Shown here in pieces: positions 50,155 to 60,706 of a stretch of DNA of 64,000 nucleotides. The translations under genes and the position numbers were made by a program. The notes beneath the pieces are model-generated. The model saw only the letters and a list, made by a program, of their open reading frames with translations, did not search any database and was not told where the DNA came from. Numbering within the stretch: the first letter of the stretch is position 1; every line of letters begins with the position of its first letter. Origin of the DNA: Meandrina meandrites (lineage: Eukaryota; Cnidaria; Anthozoa; Scleractinia; Meandrinidae); NCBI GenBank assembly GCA_963693305.1, contig OY855903.1, forward strand, positions 57,331,850-57,395,849, written 5' to 3'.

Positions 50155-51650
50155 AAAGTATGGAGATAAATGGATCTTTGTTTATCTATAACTTGTACAC
50201 ATGTAATCGCCACGTTTCATGGTCAATTTGCTTGAGTAATTCAAATACGACCGAACCGACAAAAATGGCGTTTGCCGCAACTGCCATTCGATTTGAAATT
50301 GCTCAAATTTAACTTGGATGATTCACCTTTGGAATTAAAGGTTAATTCGAAAAATTAAAAGCATCTTTTACCAGTTGGCAAAATCATGAAACTCAGTCAA
50401 GTTAGCTAAAAGTTGGCTTTCCATATCATTTCTTGGCGAGAAAAATTTAACAGAATCATGGGGAAGCTAACAAAACATTAAAACATCATATAGCTGCACT
50501 TGGTGTTTTTCAGTAAATAATTGAATCAGTCCTTTAAAAATAATCGATGGAGATAAAAGATAGAGATGAATAGATCTGTGTTGATTCGGGCAGAGTGATA
50601 CACAGTCTTCAAGTGTCGTGGTGAATTCGCTTGGGTTATAAACGCCCTTCGTTGTTTTTTCGATACGATTCGAATTTTGAGGATTCATAAACTAAGTCCA
50701 CAGTGTAACAACTTCTTTCTCTAGTTGGTAAAACTAGGAAACTCAAACAAATGTAGGAATCACATCTAAAAGTTGGTTCTGCTTTTCTTTCACGCCCTTA
50801 GCGGGGAGTGGCAACATTTCCGGCGCCATTAGCTGCAGAATGGCAAGGTGTTGGAACGTTAAAACATCAAGCAGAGAAGCTTACTTGGGCATTTTTCGGC
50901 TAAACATTTGTTCCAGACTATTTTACAGTGGTAAATGGAAGTCAAGAATAGAGATAAATAGATCTACATTGATTTGAAAATGAGAGTTCTGTGCAAATGT
51001 CATGGCGAGTTCAGTGCTCGAGTTTCCCTTGTTCCTAGTTCGATCAAATTTAATCGAATTTAGCTTGGAGGATTTATATGTGACAAATTAAATTGAATTC
51101 ACAAGATTGACAAAATCTTTCTCTAGTTGGCAAAACTAGGAAGCTTAGACGATTGAACTGGCTCTGCTGTTTTTGTCATCACATGTGCTCAGCTAGAGAT
51201 GGCAACATTTGGCGACATTTCACCATCAAACTTTCGTCGAATAATTAATTCAGTGCATTTTAAACTGGTAAGTTGAAGTCAAGAATAGAAGTAAATAGAT
51301 CCACGTTGATCAGTTTGAAAATGAGAGTTCTTTGCAAGATTCATGGCGAATTTACTCGAATTATAAACGTCCTTGCTACTGGCTCGATCAGATATCAAAT
51401 GGAAGTTAACTCATGGATGTTTATGTGCTACATCACAAACTTAAAGTTAATCTACAAGATTAAAGGCACGTTTCTAGTCGGATCAAACCCCAACAACATG
51501 TAAAAGTTGGCTCGGTATTTCCATTACACACCCTAAGCTAGGCGTGGAGGTTAGTTCGCCCTGATAAAGAGCAAGAAATGTCATAAAGTTCCATTGGGCA
51601 TGACATTTTGTTTGTCATATAATTGAGTCAGCCTAATATAACAACATGGT
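50155..51650 (+). repeat. Four diverged tandem units of about 340-400 bp
   Basis: The anchor GAGATAAATGGATCT (50163) recurs as GAGATGAATAGATCT (50565), GAGATAAATAGATCT (50950) and GAAGTAAATAGATCC (51288). In order after each anchor, with some loss, come a CATGGCGA-like block, TTATAAACG-like or CTCGAGTTT block, AGTTGGCAAAACTAGGAA (partial in unit 4), AAAAGTTGG and a closing CAGTCC/CAGTGC/CAGACT plus TTTTAAA-like block. Units are strongly diverged, so the array is old. Confidence 0.65.
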
Positions 51651-52373
51651 TGCCACACATTCTTTGCTGTTTCCTCAAAACTGCTTTTAGTCGTGGCTGA
51701 GACAAGTAAAGAATGTAAGTAAGGAAAGGAAATCTTTCTTACAGGTCTTTGTATTGTAGCTCAGAATTGAAGTTATCAAAAGACTGATTCACAGCGATTC
51801 AAACTACAGTCCAGTTCAATATGCTTCTCTTGGAATAAATGAAGCACCTAGTTTTTTTCGCTCTGATTATTCATGCCACCAAAACCCTCAAGCAATCAGA
51901 GGATTCGGCTATTGTATAAATTCATGTACAATATAAATGAATGCGGGGGAGGAGGGTACGATTCACCCATCAACTGTCTGGCAGGTGTTACAATATGGCG
52001 TAAAAACGTATTCGAATTTTTTTCCTCTTTATTTCTAGAACGAACTAATCACTAAGAGATATGAGAGAATTTAACCTTCTCCCAGCTCTTGAGAAAAATG
52101 GTTCGTTCGGGGTCTCAAAAAAGGGTCTCGGTTTGCTCAAAAAATTTTTTGACGTGCATTTTCAAATGCAAATCTGAAAAATGCTCTTTCGTCGTCTTAC
52201 TTTTGAGATGTGAACCGATTTGGGGTTTGGTCGCTCGAGATATGTCTCAATTTGAGGGCTTGTCCGTTCGAACTACGCAGCTAATAAATTCAGTTACAGT
52301 ATCGCATCAGCAAAATCGTTCATTTCGGGCTCATGTGGACTTTAAATTGGTATCTAAACGTATAAAGTGAATA

Positions 52374-52527
52374 CAGTTGAACTCCGCTTTCTCGAATTCT
52401 CAAAGGAGACAAACAGTTGGGGAAAGCGGGAACTTCAAGGTAAACGATAGTAAATGGCTGAAATAGGAAATCGTAGGGAAATGGATTTGAGTTTGAGATA
52501 AGAGTTCGAGATAGCGAGGTTGAACTG
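52374..52527. mobile_element. pogo/Tigger-like MITE
   Basis: CAGTTGAACTCCGCTTTCTC at 52374 is mirrored by GAGATAGCGAGGTTGAACTG ending at 52527. A TA precedes the left end. The ends resemble those of pogo/Tigger elements; 154 bases, no ORF. Confidence 0.65.
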
Positions 52528-53589
52528 CATTTCTATGCACAAAATAAAGGAACTTATTTCTACAATGCGTTTATAAGAATCTTACCGGGTAGATTTGTAT
52601 CTGCAGAAACAATCTATTTAGGAGACATAGGTTAAATCGGTGCATGAATGAACTACAATCATTCTTTATGGTGCAAGGGAGTGTGAAATATTACCCATTT
52701 GGCTAAATTCGTTTTATTGGTGCCTCAGTGGAGTTGAGTCTGCATAAAAAAAGTCTTGGAAAAGGGGAGACCGAATGTAGTAAGGCTTAAGATTCTTCTC
52801 AGTACAAACCAAAGCTAGTCAAAGAAAAAAACCAACACGAAAGAAAATTTTTAGATGATTTTATTTTTCAAAAGTAAAAAAGTCAAACAGGGAGAGGTTT
52901 CAGGAAAATATGCCAATGTTTTGTCTTTCATATCAATTTCTATCTTCAAAAATTTCATCTGGGCCTGTCGCTTATCTGAGAACACCTTTGATTGTTTTTA
53001 TATCAAACAAAAAGCAAACCAAAATAGTTTACTATGATTAGAAGCAATACTGCAGTTCTCCTGCTAGCCTGTGACAGGTCTAAATGGAAGAATCAGTCAT
53101 ATTGAACGATTTAAAAGCCTGTTGCGAACCTTTGGAACGCCATCTCGAGAAATTGAAGAAATTGAAGAAATATCTCCTTTTTTAATGATTAACGTTGACT
53201 AGAAGGCATTAGACTTTCGGGAGTAGGGAGGGGGGGGGGGGGAGGGGGAGTGCATCCAAAAAGAAACGTACGGGAAACCAAGCCAGACTCACCCCTGTTA
53301 CCCTGTGGTAGAAAATGAGCCTTTCTTCATACATCTAAAAGGAAGGAAACATCTTCCATACCTCACAACTCTCCTAACCACGTCGAAAGAAAAAATTAAG
53401 GTATTGAAATCTCAAGGCTCTGTTTGGAGTTAGTTATCCTTAGCATATATGAAACATTGATTGATTTCCGAACTTCTTCATGTACCAACCTGTCACATAT
53501 CAAGTGTCTCTACAATTGAATTTGTTAACAAGCCATGTTAGAGTAGTTTTCAGTTGAGTGTCGAAAGTACCCTACCCTACCCTTAGTGA

Positions 53590-53960
53590 TTGAATTTAAA
53601 TCTCACGCCACTTTCTCAACCATCCAGAAGTAAAACCAAAACCAATCGTAACTCGATCGCACGCGTTTTCCCACGCTCCGTGCTGGCTACAGGTATTTGC
53701 TTCGAGCTTTGATTGGTTCAATGGATTACCTGTGTCCGTCGTAATTGGTCAGAGGAATTCTTTGGTTTTGCTTCCAAACTGTTCTATATAACAATATGTT
53801 AAGTGTCGGTAGTGTAGTGTCAAGGCTCATTGATTATGTATGAGTCGATTATATATAATGCATTCAAGGAGTGTGTGAGGTTGATCTGCATGTGTGTAAC
53901 GAACGTACATTAAAAAGTGTGATTTTGCTCGTAGCGTGCTTGGCGGTTCTACAGGTAGTT
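53590..53960 (+). promoter_or_regulatory. LTR-like or repeat-borne promoter region
   Basis: GAAGTAAAACCAAAACCAAT near 53627 and TTTGGTTTTGCTTCC near 53761 are inverted partners. Two ATTGGT (CCAAT-box complement) motifs are followed by a TATA-like CTATATAA at 53783 and an ATTAAA near 53910. The layout recalls an LTR or another repeat carrying a polymerase II promoter, but no internal retroelement region or second LTR was found. Confidence 0.3.
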
Positions 53961-54281
53961 AGTGCTTCAGACCTCCCAACAAGAATGATCAACAATTCCA
54001 CGAGGCATGAAATCCTTCAACGATATTGTCTGCTTTAAGAAACACATTTTGTTTTCATTATTTTCAGGTGTTTAAGGACAAGATGCAGGCACAGTTTGGA
54101 GGTTGTACTGCACTCAGTGTCATATGATGGAAGTCTTGAATCACGCTCTTTATGAAGTGTGATTGGAGACTTTTATCGTGATCTGAGAGCATTTTTACAC
54201 ACCTTGGAAGGGGCATGCATTCACAACGACAAAAGTTTAAAAGTTCAATTAATCGTTGAATCGGTCAGCAATCAAACAGGT

Positions 54282-54326
<45 letters not shown>

Positions 54327-54350
54327 CGCAATCCATCCATCCATCCATCC

Positions 54351-54393
<43 letters not shown>

Positions 54394-54437
54394 TATCTAT
54401 CAATCAGTGAATCAATCTATCAATCAGTGAATAAATC
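54282..54437. repeat. (AATC)n microsatellite
   Basis: Tandem AATC units, with ATCC and ATCT variants and a short GTGA-containing interruption. The INQSINQS-type ORFs over it are artefacts. A short (AATC) tract also occurs near 58988. Confidence 0.95.
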
Positions 54438-54859
54438 AATCACTCAATTAGGAAACCAGTTAAACAGCCAGCTAATCAATCGGTCTATCAGTCATTCAAT
54501 CAATTTAGTAAGAGCGGTATTAAACTTTATGGTTGTAATTTACTTAAATAATAAGTGATAACATCACAACCAGAGCACTTCTTGTTAAAGAAGTGTTGCA
54601 TTAGCAGTTTGAAGCTGCCTTGATAAAACGAAAAAGAGGTTTATAAAGAGCTTATTATAAGCATAAACTCAACATAGAAGGTGCAAACTAGGAGTCAATC
54701 AAGTAAAGCCTCCAACACTAGAATCGCAAAACACTAAACATCAATGCGCTCTTTTGAGTCAATTAAAACTATAAGTGGATTGCTTATCAGTATAGTTGTA
54801 AGTATTGCATGCAGTGCCTCCAAAATCTACACTAGTTTCTGTTTATTACAGTCGCTGAA

Positions 54860-57800
54860 TTTTATCTGTATTGTCTTGGGCTTGGCTTTCTTATCTGTAT
54901 TGTCTTGGCCTTGGCTTTCGTATCTGTATGGTCTTGGCCTTGGTCTTCTTACATGTATCTGTATGGTCTTAGCCTTGGCTTTCTTATCTGTATGGTCTTG
55001 GCCTTGGCCGTCCTATTTGTATGGTCTTGACCTTGGTCTTCTTTTTTTTTCTTTTTTTTTACAGTACAATAACTCTACTTTATAGGACGAGGTACAATGA
55101 AATAATTACTTTACAATAAAGAACTTACTAACTTACATTTACATAGCGTAACATTACATAACAATACTAACTTACATGCCATGATATAGTGAAAACCTTC
55201 GTAGTTATACTACATTCTTATAACAATAAAAAGCCACACTGCTTTATTACTAGTTCTATTTTGGTGTGACTAAAATTAAAATTAACATTAACGCGAGGTA
55301 CAAGTAGAGAAGTCTAATTAACGCCTGACGAACGAGTGTTGAAGTATTAAGAAGTTGTCTAAGCTAAGAGTCTTCTCTTGAGTTCTGCATATCCAAATGT
55401 AGTATCTGGCAAGTAAGAAGTGACCGCAAATTTTCCTGTTAAAAGCATATGGCTTCAGGCCTAATACAGTTGCTGAACTTAAATCATTTATTGCGGTTTC
55501 ATGGTTGGTTGCTATCCACTGTTTAAATTCTTGCCAAAATAGCGAGGTTACCCTGCAGGACCAGAATAAGTGGATCAGGCTTTCCGTCTCAGTTTTGCAG
55601 AAGGTGCACAAGTCACTTTGCCTTATTCCTATTTTCTTGAGAAAAGAGTTTGTAGAAAGCCTTCTCTGTAGAAGTTTATATTGAAAAATGATCAGTTTAG
55701 TCGTTTTGGTGCATTTAAATGGCGATAGATAAACCGACTTCCAGTCAATTAATTCGTGACTTTCGAGATCACAATCAGCCAGCCATTTTTCTTGACTTAG
55801 AGTAGGTCTTGGTCTTCTTATCTGTATGGTCTTGGCCTTGGTCTTCTTATCTGTATGGTCTTGACCTTGGCTTTCTTATCTGTATGGTCTTGGCCTTGGC
55901 TTTCTTATCTGTATGATCTTGACCTTGGTCTTCTTATCTGTATGGTCTTGGCCTTGGTCTTCTTATCTGTATGGTCTTGACCTTGGCTCTCTTACCTGTA
56001 TGGCCTTGGTCTTCTCATCTGTATGGTCTTGACCTTGGCTTTCTTCTCTGTATAGTCTTGACCTTGGCTGTCTTATCTGTATGGTCTTGACCTTGGCTCT
56101 CTTACCTGTATGGTCTTGGTCTTCTCATCTGTATGGTCTTTACCTTGGCCTTCTTCTCTGTATGGTCTTGACCTTGGCTGTCTTATCTGTATGGCCTTGG
56201 TCTTCTTATCTGTATGGTTTTGACCTTGGCTTTCTTATGTGAATGGTCTTGGCATTGGCTTTCTTATGTGAATGGCCTTGGCTTTGGCCTTCTTCTCTGT
56301 ATGGTCTTGACCTTGGCTGTCTTATTTGTATGGTCTTGGTCTTCTTATCTGTATGGTCGTGATCTTGGCCTTCTTTTCTGTATGGTCTTGACCTTGGCTG
56401 TCTTATCTGTATGGTCTTGGTCTTTTTATCTGTATGGTCTTGACCTTGGCCTTCTTCTCTGTATGGTCTTGACCTTGGCTCTCTTATCTGTATGGCCTTG
56501 GTCTTCTCATCTGTATGGTCTTGACCTTGGCTTTCTTCTCTGTATGGTCTTGGCCTTGGCCTTCCTATTTGTATGGTCTTGACCTTGGTCTTCTTACCTG
56601 TATGGTCTTGGCCTTGGTCGTCTTATCTGTATGGTCTTGACCTTGGCTTTCTTATCTGTATGGTCTTGGCCTTGGCTTTCTTATCTGTATGATCTTGACC
56701 TTGGTCTTCTTATCTGTATGGTCTTGGCCTTGGTCTTCTTATCTGTATGGTCTTGACCTTGGCTTTCTTATCTGTATGGTCTTGGCCTTGGCTTTCTTAT
56801 CTGTATGATCTTGACCTTGGTCTTCTTATCTGTATGGTCTTGGCCTTGGTCTTCTTATCTGTATGGTCTTGACCTTGGCTTTCTTATGTGAATGGTCTTG
56901 GCCTTGGCTGTCTTATGTGAATGGTCTTGGCTTTGGCCTTCTTCTCTGTATGGTCTAGACCTTGGCTGTCGTATCTGTATGGTCTTGGTCTTTTTATCTG
57001 TATGGTCTTGACCTTGGCTCTCTTATCTGTATGGCCTTGGTCTTCTCATCTGTATGGTATTTACCTTGGCCTTCTTCTCTGTATGGTCTTGACCTTGGCT
57101 GTCTTATCTGTATGGCCTTGGTCTTCTTATCTGTATGGTCTTGACCTTGGCTTTCTTACGTGAATGGTCCTGGCCTTGGCTTTCTTATGTGAATGGTCTT
57201 GGCTTTGGCCTTCTTCTCTGTATGGTCTTGACCTTGGCTGTCGTATCTGTATGGTCTTGGTCTTTTTATCTGTATGGTCTTGACCTTGGCTCTCTTATCT
57301 GTATGGCCTTGGTCTTCTCATCTGTATGGTATTTACCTTGGCTTTCTTCTCTGTATGGTCTTGACCTTGGCTGTCTTATCTGTATGGCCTTGGTCTTCTT
57401 ATCTGTATGGTCTTGACCTTGGCTTTCTTATGTGAATGGTCCTGGCCTTGGCTTTCTTATGTGAATGGTCTTGGCTTTGGCCTTCTTCTCTGTATGGTCT
57501 TGACCTTGGCTGTCTTATCTGTATGGTCTTGGTCTTCTTATCTGTATGGTCTTGATCTTGGCCTTCTTTTCTGTATGGTCTTGACCTTGGCTGTCTTATC
57601 TGTATGGTCTTGGTCTTTTTATCTGTATGGTCTTGACCTTGGCCTTCTTCTCTGTATGGTCTTGACCTTGGCTCTCTTATCTGTATGGCCTTGGTCTTCT
57701 CATCTGTATGGTCTTGACCTTGGCTTTCTTCTCTGTATGGTCTTGACCTTGGCTGTCTTACCTGTATGGCCTTGGTCTTCTCATCTGTATGGTCTTGACC

Positions 57801-58690
57801 TTGGCTTTCTTCTCTGTATGGTCTTGACCTTGGCTCTCTTATCAGAATGGTCTTTGTCTTGGCTTTCGTATCTGTATGGTCTTTGCCTTCCTATCTGTAT
57901 GGTTTTTGCCTTCTTATCTGTATGGTCTTTGCCTTCCTACTTGTATTGTCTTTGCCTTCCCATCTGTATGGTCTTGGCTTTCATATCTGTATGGTCTTTG
58001 CCTTCCTATCTGTATGGTCTTTGCCTTCCTATCTGTATGGTCTTTGCCTTCTTATCTGTATGGTCTTTGCCTCCCTATCTGTATGGTCTTTGCCTTCTTA
58101 TCTGTATGGTCTTGACCTTGGCTTTCTTATCTGTATGGTGTTGACCTTGGCGTTTTTATCTGTATGATCTTGGCTTTCTTATCTGTATGGTCTTGGCCTT
58201 CTTATCTGTATGGTCTTTGCTTTGGCTTTGTTATCTGTATGGTCTTGACCTTGGCCTTCTTATCTGTATGGTCTTTGCTTTGGCTTTGTTATCTGTATGG
58301 TCTTCACCTTGGTCTTCTTATCTATATGGTCTTGGCTTTGGTCGTTTTATCTGTATGGTCTTGGCCTTGATCTTCTTATCTGTATGGTCTTGGCCTTGGT
58401 CTTCTTATCTGTATGGCCTTAGCTTTGGCCTTCTTATCTGTATGGCCTTAGCCTTGGCCTTCTTATCTGTATGGTCTTGGCCTTGGCTTTCTTTTGTGAA
58501 TGGTCTTGGCTTTGGCCTTCTTCTCTGTATGGTCTTGACCTCTGCTGTCGTATCTGTATGGTCTTCACCTTGGCCTTCTTATCTGTATGGTCTTGGCATT
58601 TGTCTTCTTATCTGTATGGTCTTGACCTTGGTCTTCTTATCTGTATGGTCTTGGCCTTTTCTTTCTTCTCTGTATGATCTTGGTCTTGCA
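54860..58690 (+). repeat. Large T-rich minisatellite with higher-order structure
   Basis: About 3 kb of head-to-tail units built on CTTATCTGTATGGTCTTG plus ACCTTGG or GCCTTGG, usually 28 bases, with shorter units of about 20 bases (last third, 57840-58130). Variant units (CTTATGTGAATGG) recur at 56234, 56883, 57154 and 57427, giving a higher-order period of about 272 bases. A second variant (TGTATGATC) marks a period of about 115 bases near 56690-56805. The left block (54860-55041) is separated from the main block (55805-58690) by an inserted LINE. Confidence 0.95.
55042..55804 (-). mobile_element. 5'-truncated LINE inserted in the minisatellite
   Basis: On the minus strand, from about 55800: WLADCDLESHELIDWKSVYL, QYKLLQRRLSTNSFLKKIG, then CTFCKTETESLIHLFWSC and WQEFKQWI. 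This is the Cys/His segment found after the reverse transcriptase in several LINE clades (zf-RVT type). The coding end is at 55318, followed by about 270 bases of 3' UTR and an A-rich tail read as T runs at 55041-55060. Repeat units on both sides (GGTCTTCTT) fit insertion into the array. Confidence 0.8.
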
Positions 58691-59037
58691 GTAGCGGACA
58701 CCTTTTCTTTTTTTCGCGTGTGATTTTGTCTTTGTGTGTATTGTATCTTGGCGTAATATGGGCCTGATGAAATTCTTAGTTAAGTATTTCTAGTTTGACG
58801 TCTATAATTTTATGCAGTCATGTGATTTTAATATGTTAAAATACATTATTCAGAAATATATATAAAACTAATGTACACTTTTAGTGAATAGTACAAATAA
58901 AACATGCTGTTGTTGTTGATGATGATTATGTCGTCGTTGTGATACCACACCTTTACTATTTACTGTTATCAAGTATCGATCGTTCTAATCAATCAATCAA
59001 TCAATCAGTTACCAATAAGCAGCCAATTAATGGGGGT

Positions 59038-59367
59038 TCACAAGCTTAAATTAAAAGCTGGTGTGCTGGGCTTCTTCCTGATTGGAATCACACTAATGCT
59101 TGATATGAAATTTGATTTATTTTTGGAGAACGGGGTAGTCTGTCTCGTGGGTTTTTTTTTTGTCTTCTGATCGCCTAAAAGTTTGCGCCCTCGAGCATAG
59201 GCGAAACGTCCATAACTTGGCTGGTGCATAGGAATTTTCATTGGCGTTCCTTTGAATACTGTGGAGGCAAAACAGGCGCATCTAGTATGTTCAGCAGCAC
59301 TACTCTGAACCCGATAGAAAAAGAGACAGGGCTGTTTAGGACGGTATTTTACTGTTCCGTTTTCCAC
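59038..59367 (-). CDS. Unrecognised ORF of 109 aa
   Basis: Begins MENGTVKYRPKQPC, moderately basic, Cys-containing in the middle (HTRCACFAS), with no signal peptide or domain I can name. It could be an exon, a repeat-derived frame or chance; there is no flanking gene structure to support it. Confidence 0.15.
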   Translation of the reverse strand: MENGTVKYRPKQPCLFFYRVQSSAAEHTRCACFASTVFKGTPMKIPMHQPSYGRFAYARGRKLLGDQKTKKKPTRQTTPFSKNKSNFISSISVIPIRKKPSTPAFNLSL

Positions 59368-59795
59368 CAGTTTTAAAATGGTGTGAAATGCCGTTTATGT
59401 TTATGTGGGCATTTGAAATAACTACTATGAAAAAATGGACGCGCTTGTTTACGAAAGACAGAGCAACAGAAACCGATATTGATGTGTACAAGGCACACCG
59501 CCAAGTTGATGACATTAGGTCTTCTCAAGATACAACCCATACAAACGTGTTGGGAAGCTTTCCAAACTTTTTTCCTCCCCTCACCCTCCCCTATTCAATG
59601 TTGAGCTACAAGCAAACCTTACTCACACAAGATTGTAAAGTGAGGTTCCAACATTGATAGGGGGCAGGGAAGAGTCCTTAACCAGTACAGCATTGGTGTT
59701 TGCTAAGTTGGATTCAAAACTCACTGTAATCCTAACTACTTTTGCCAGTGGTGGTAGCTCAGTAAAGACCAGATCGACACCCAGTGAGGGTTTGC

Positions 59796-59992
59796 GTTAA
59801 CTCTCATCAACTATTATTAACTCGGGCCAAACGAGAACGAGAGTCATCGCGAGTCCGTCAAAAGTGACGCGTAAGTAAGTCGATGAGAATGCACGAGAGT
59901 CAATGAGAGCGCATGAGAGTTTCAGGCCAAACGAGAGCGATAGTTTGAACTCTCATCAACTCTCATCCTCGTTTGCCCCAGGCTTTAACAAC
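59796..59992. mobile_element. Decayed relative of the 37789-38342 Harbinger-type element
   Basis: Shares GGGCCAAACGAGAACGAGAG, GTGACGCGTAA-like sequence, and the right end CTCATCCTCGTTTG with CCCCAGGCT followed by TTA (59994-59996). The left end is degraded, so borders are approximate. Confidence 0.6.
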
Positions 59993-60525
59993 GACGTGTT
60001 CTATTTTGACAGTATAAATTTATTTTATTCTCTACCTTTAGGATAAGCTTCGAGGAAGTAAAAACTATTTACAACAACAGAGACACCAAAAAAACAGCTG
60101 AAAATCAAAATAATGCTAAAATTAAATGAACACCCCTTTTTCAATAATAGAACAAAGAGGTTTTTGGCAAGTAATAAAACATTTACCAATATGCCATCGG
60201 CTAATTTTGGTTCAAAACGTTATTTTGGTAGTTTTATCTTTTGGGTGGCCTATTTTTAGAGAGGTTTATTATCGGGAGAAATTTGGCGTTTCGAAACTAA
60301 AATGGTTCGGATTACATTTGGAAGGGACTTGTAATGCATATTAGAATGCTACATGTTAAACCACGGTTAACTTGACGTTGTGAAACACAAATTAAGGTAG
60401 AGCGATAAATATTGTAATTTCAGTTTTGCAGGAAGTACTCTAACAGATCAAAAAACAAAAAGTCGCCCAAAAATAATTCGTTTATATTTTCGTCAGAAAA
60501 TTGTTCTGGGCTGTCATCACGATGG

Positions 60526-60706
60526 ATAGGCGCGAATGCTGGTCACCTCGCCACCAGGGAATCTCGCCACTAACCAACTCGCCAACAAGCAAAGTCACCT
60601 CGGCTCATGGATTAAAGAACGAGGAATACACAAGTTTTGGTGGTGAGTTGGTTGGTGGCGAGATTCCCTGGTGGCGAGGTGACCGGATACCATAGGCGCA
60701 GATGCT
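60526..60706. mobile_element. Small foldback element with flanking direct repeats
   Basis: GGTCACCTCGCCACCAGGGA at 60541 and its complement ending GGTGACC at 60684; arms are about 46 bases with few mismatches. ATAGGCGCGAATGCT just before and ATAGGCGCAGATGCT just after (from about 60692) look like a 15-base target duplication with two differences. Confidence 0.7.

Noticed and set aside
45434..53250. Homopolymer C or G tracts (also near 5296, 9946, 20779, 30297, 53229) as functional G-quadruplex sites
   Set aside because: Uninterrupted G or C runs of this kind are common slippage products and prone to assembly error; nothing nearby suggests a regulatory role.
53590..53960. Complete LTR retrotransposon
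   Set aside because: Promoter-like motifs are present but there is no second LTR, primer-binding site or gag/pol reading frame within reach.
54159..54558. ORFs with INQSINQS repeats
   Set aside because: Translation of the (AATC)n microsatellite.
55805..58690. CRISPR-like regular repeats
   Set aside because: Units are contiguous without unique spacers, and the genome is eukaryotic; it is a minisatellite.
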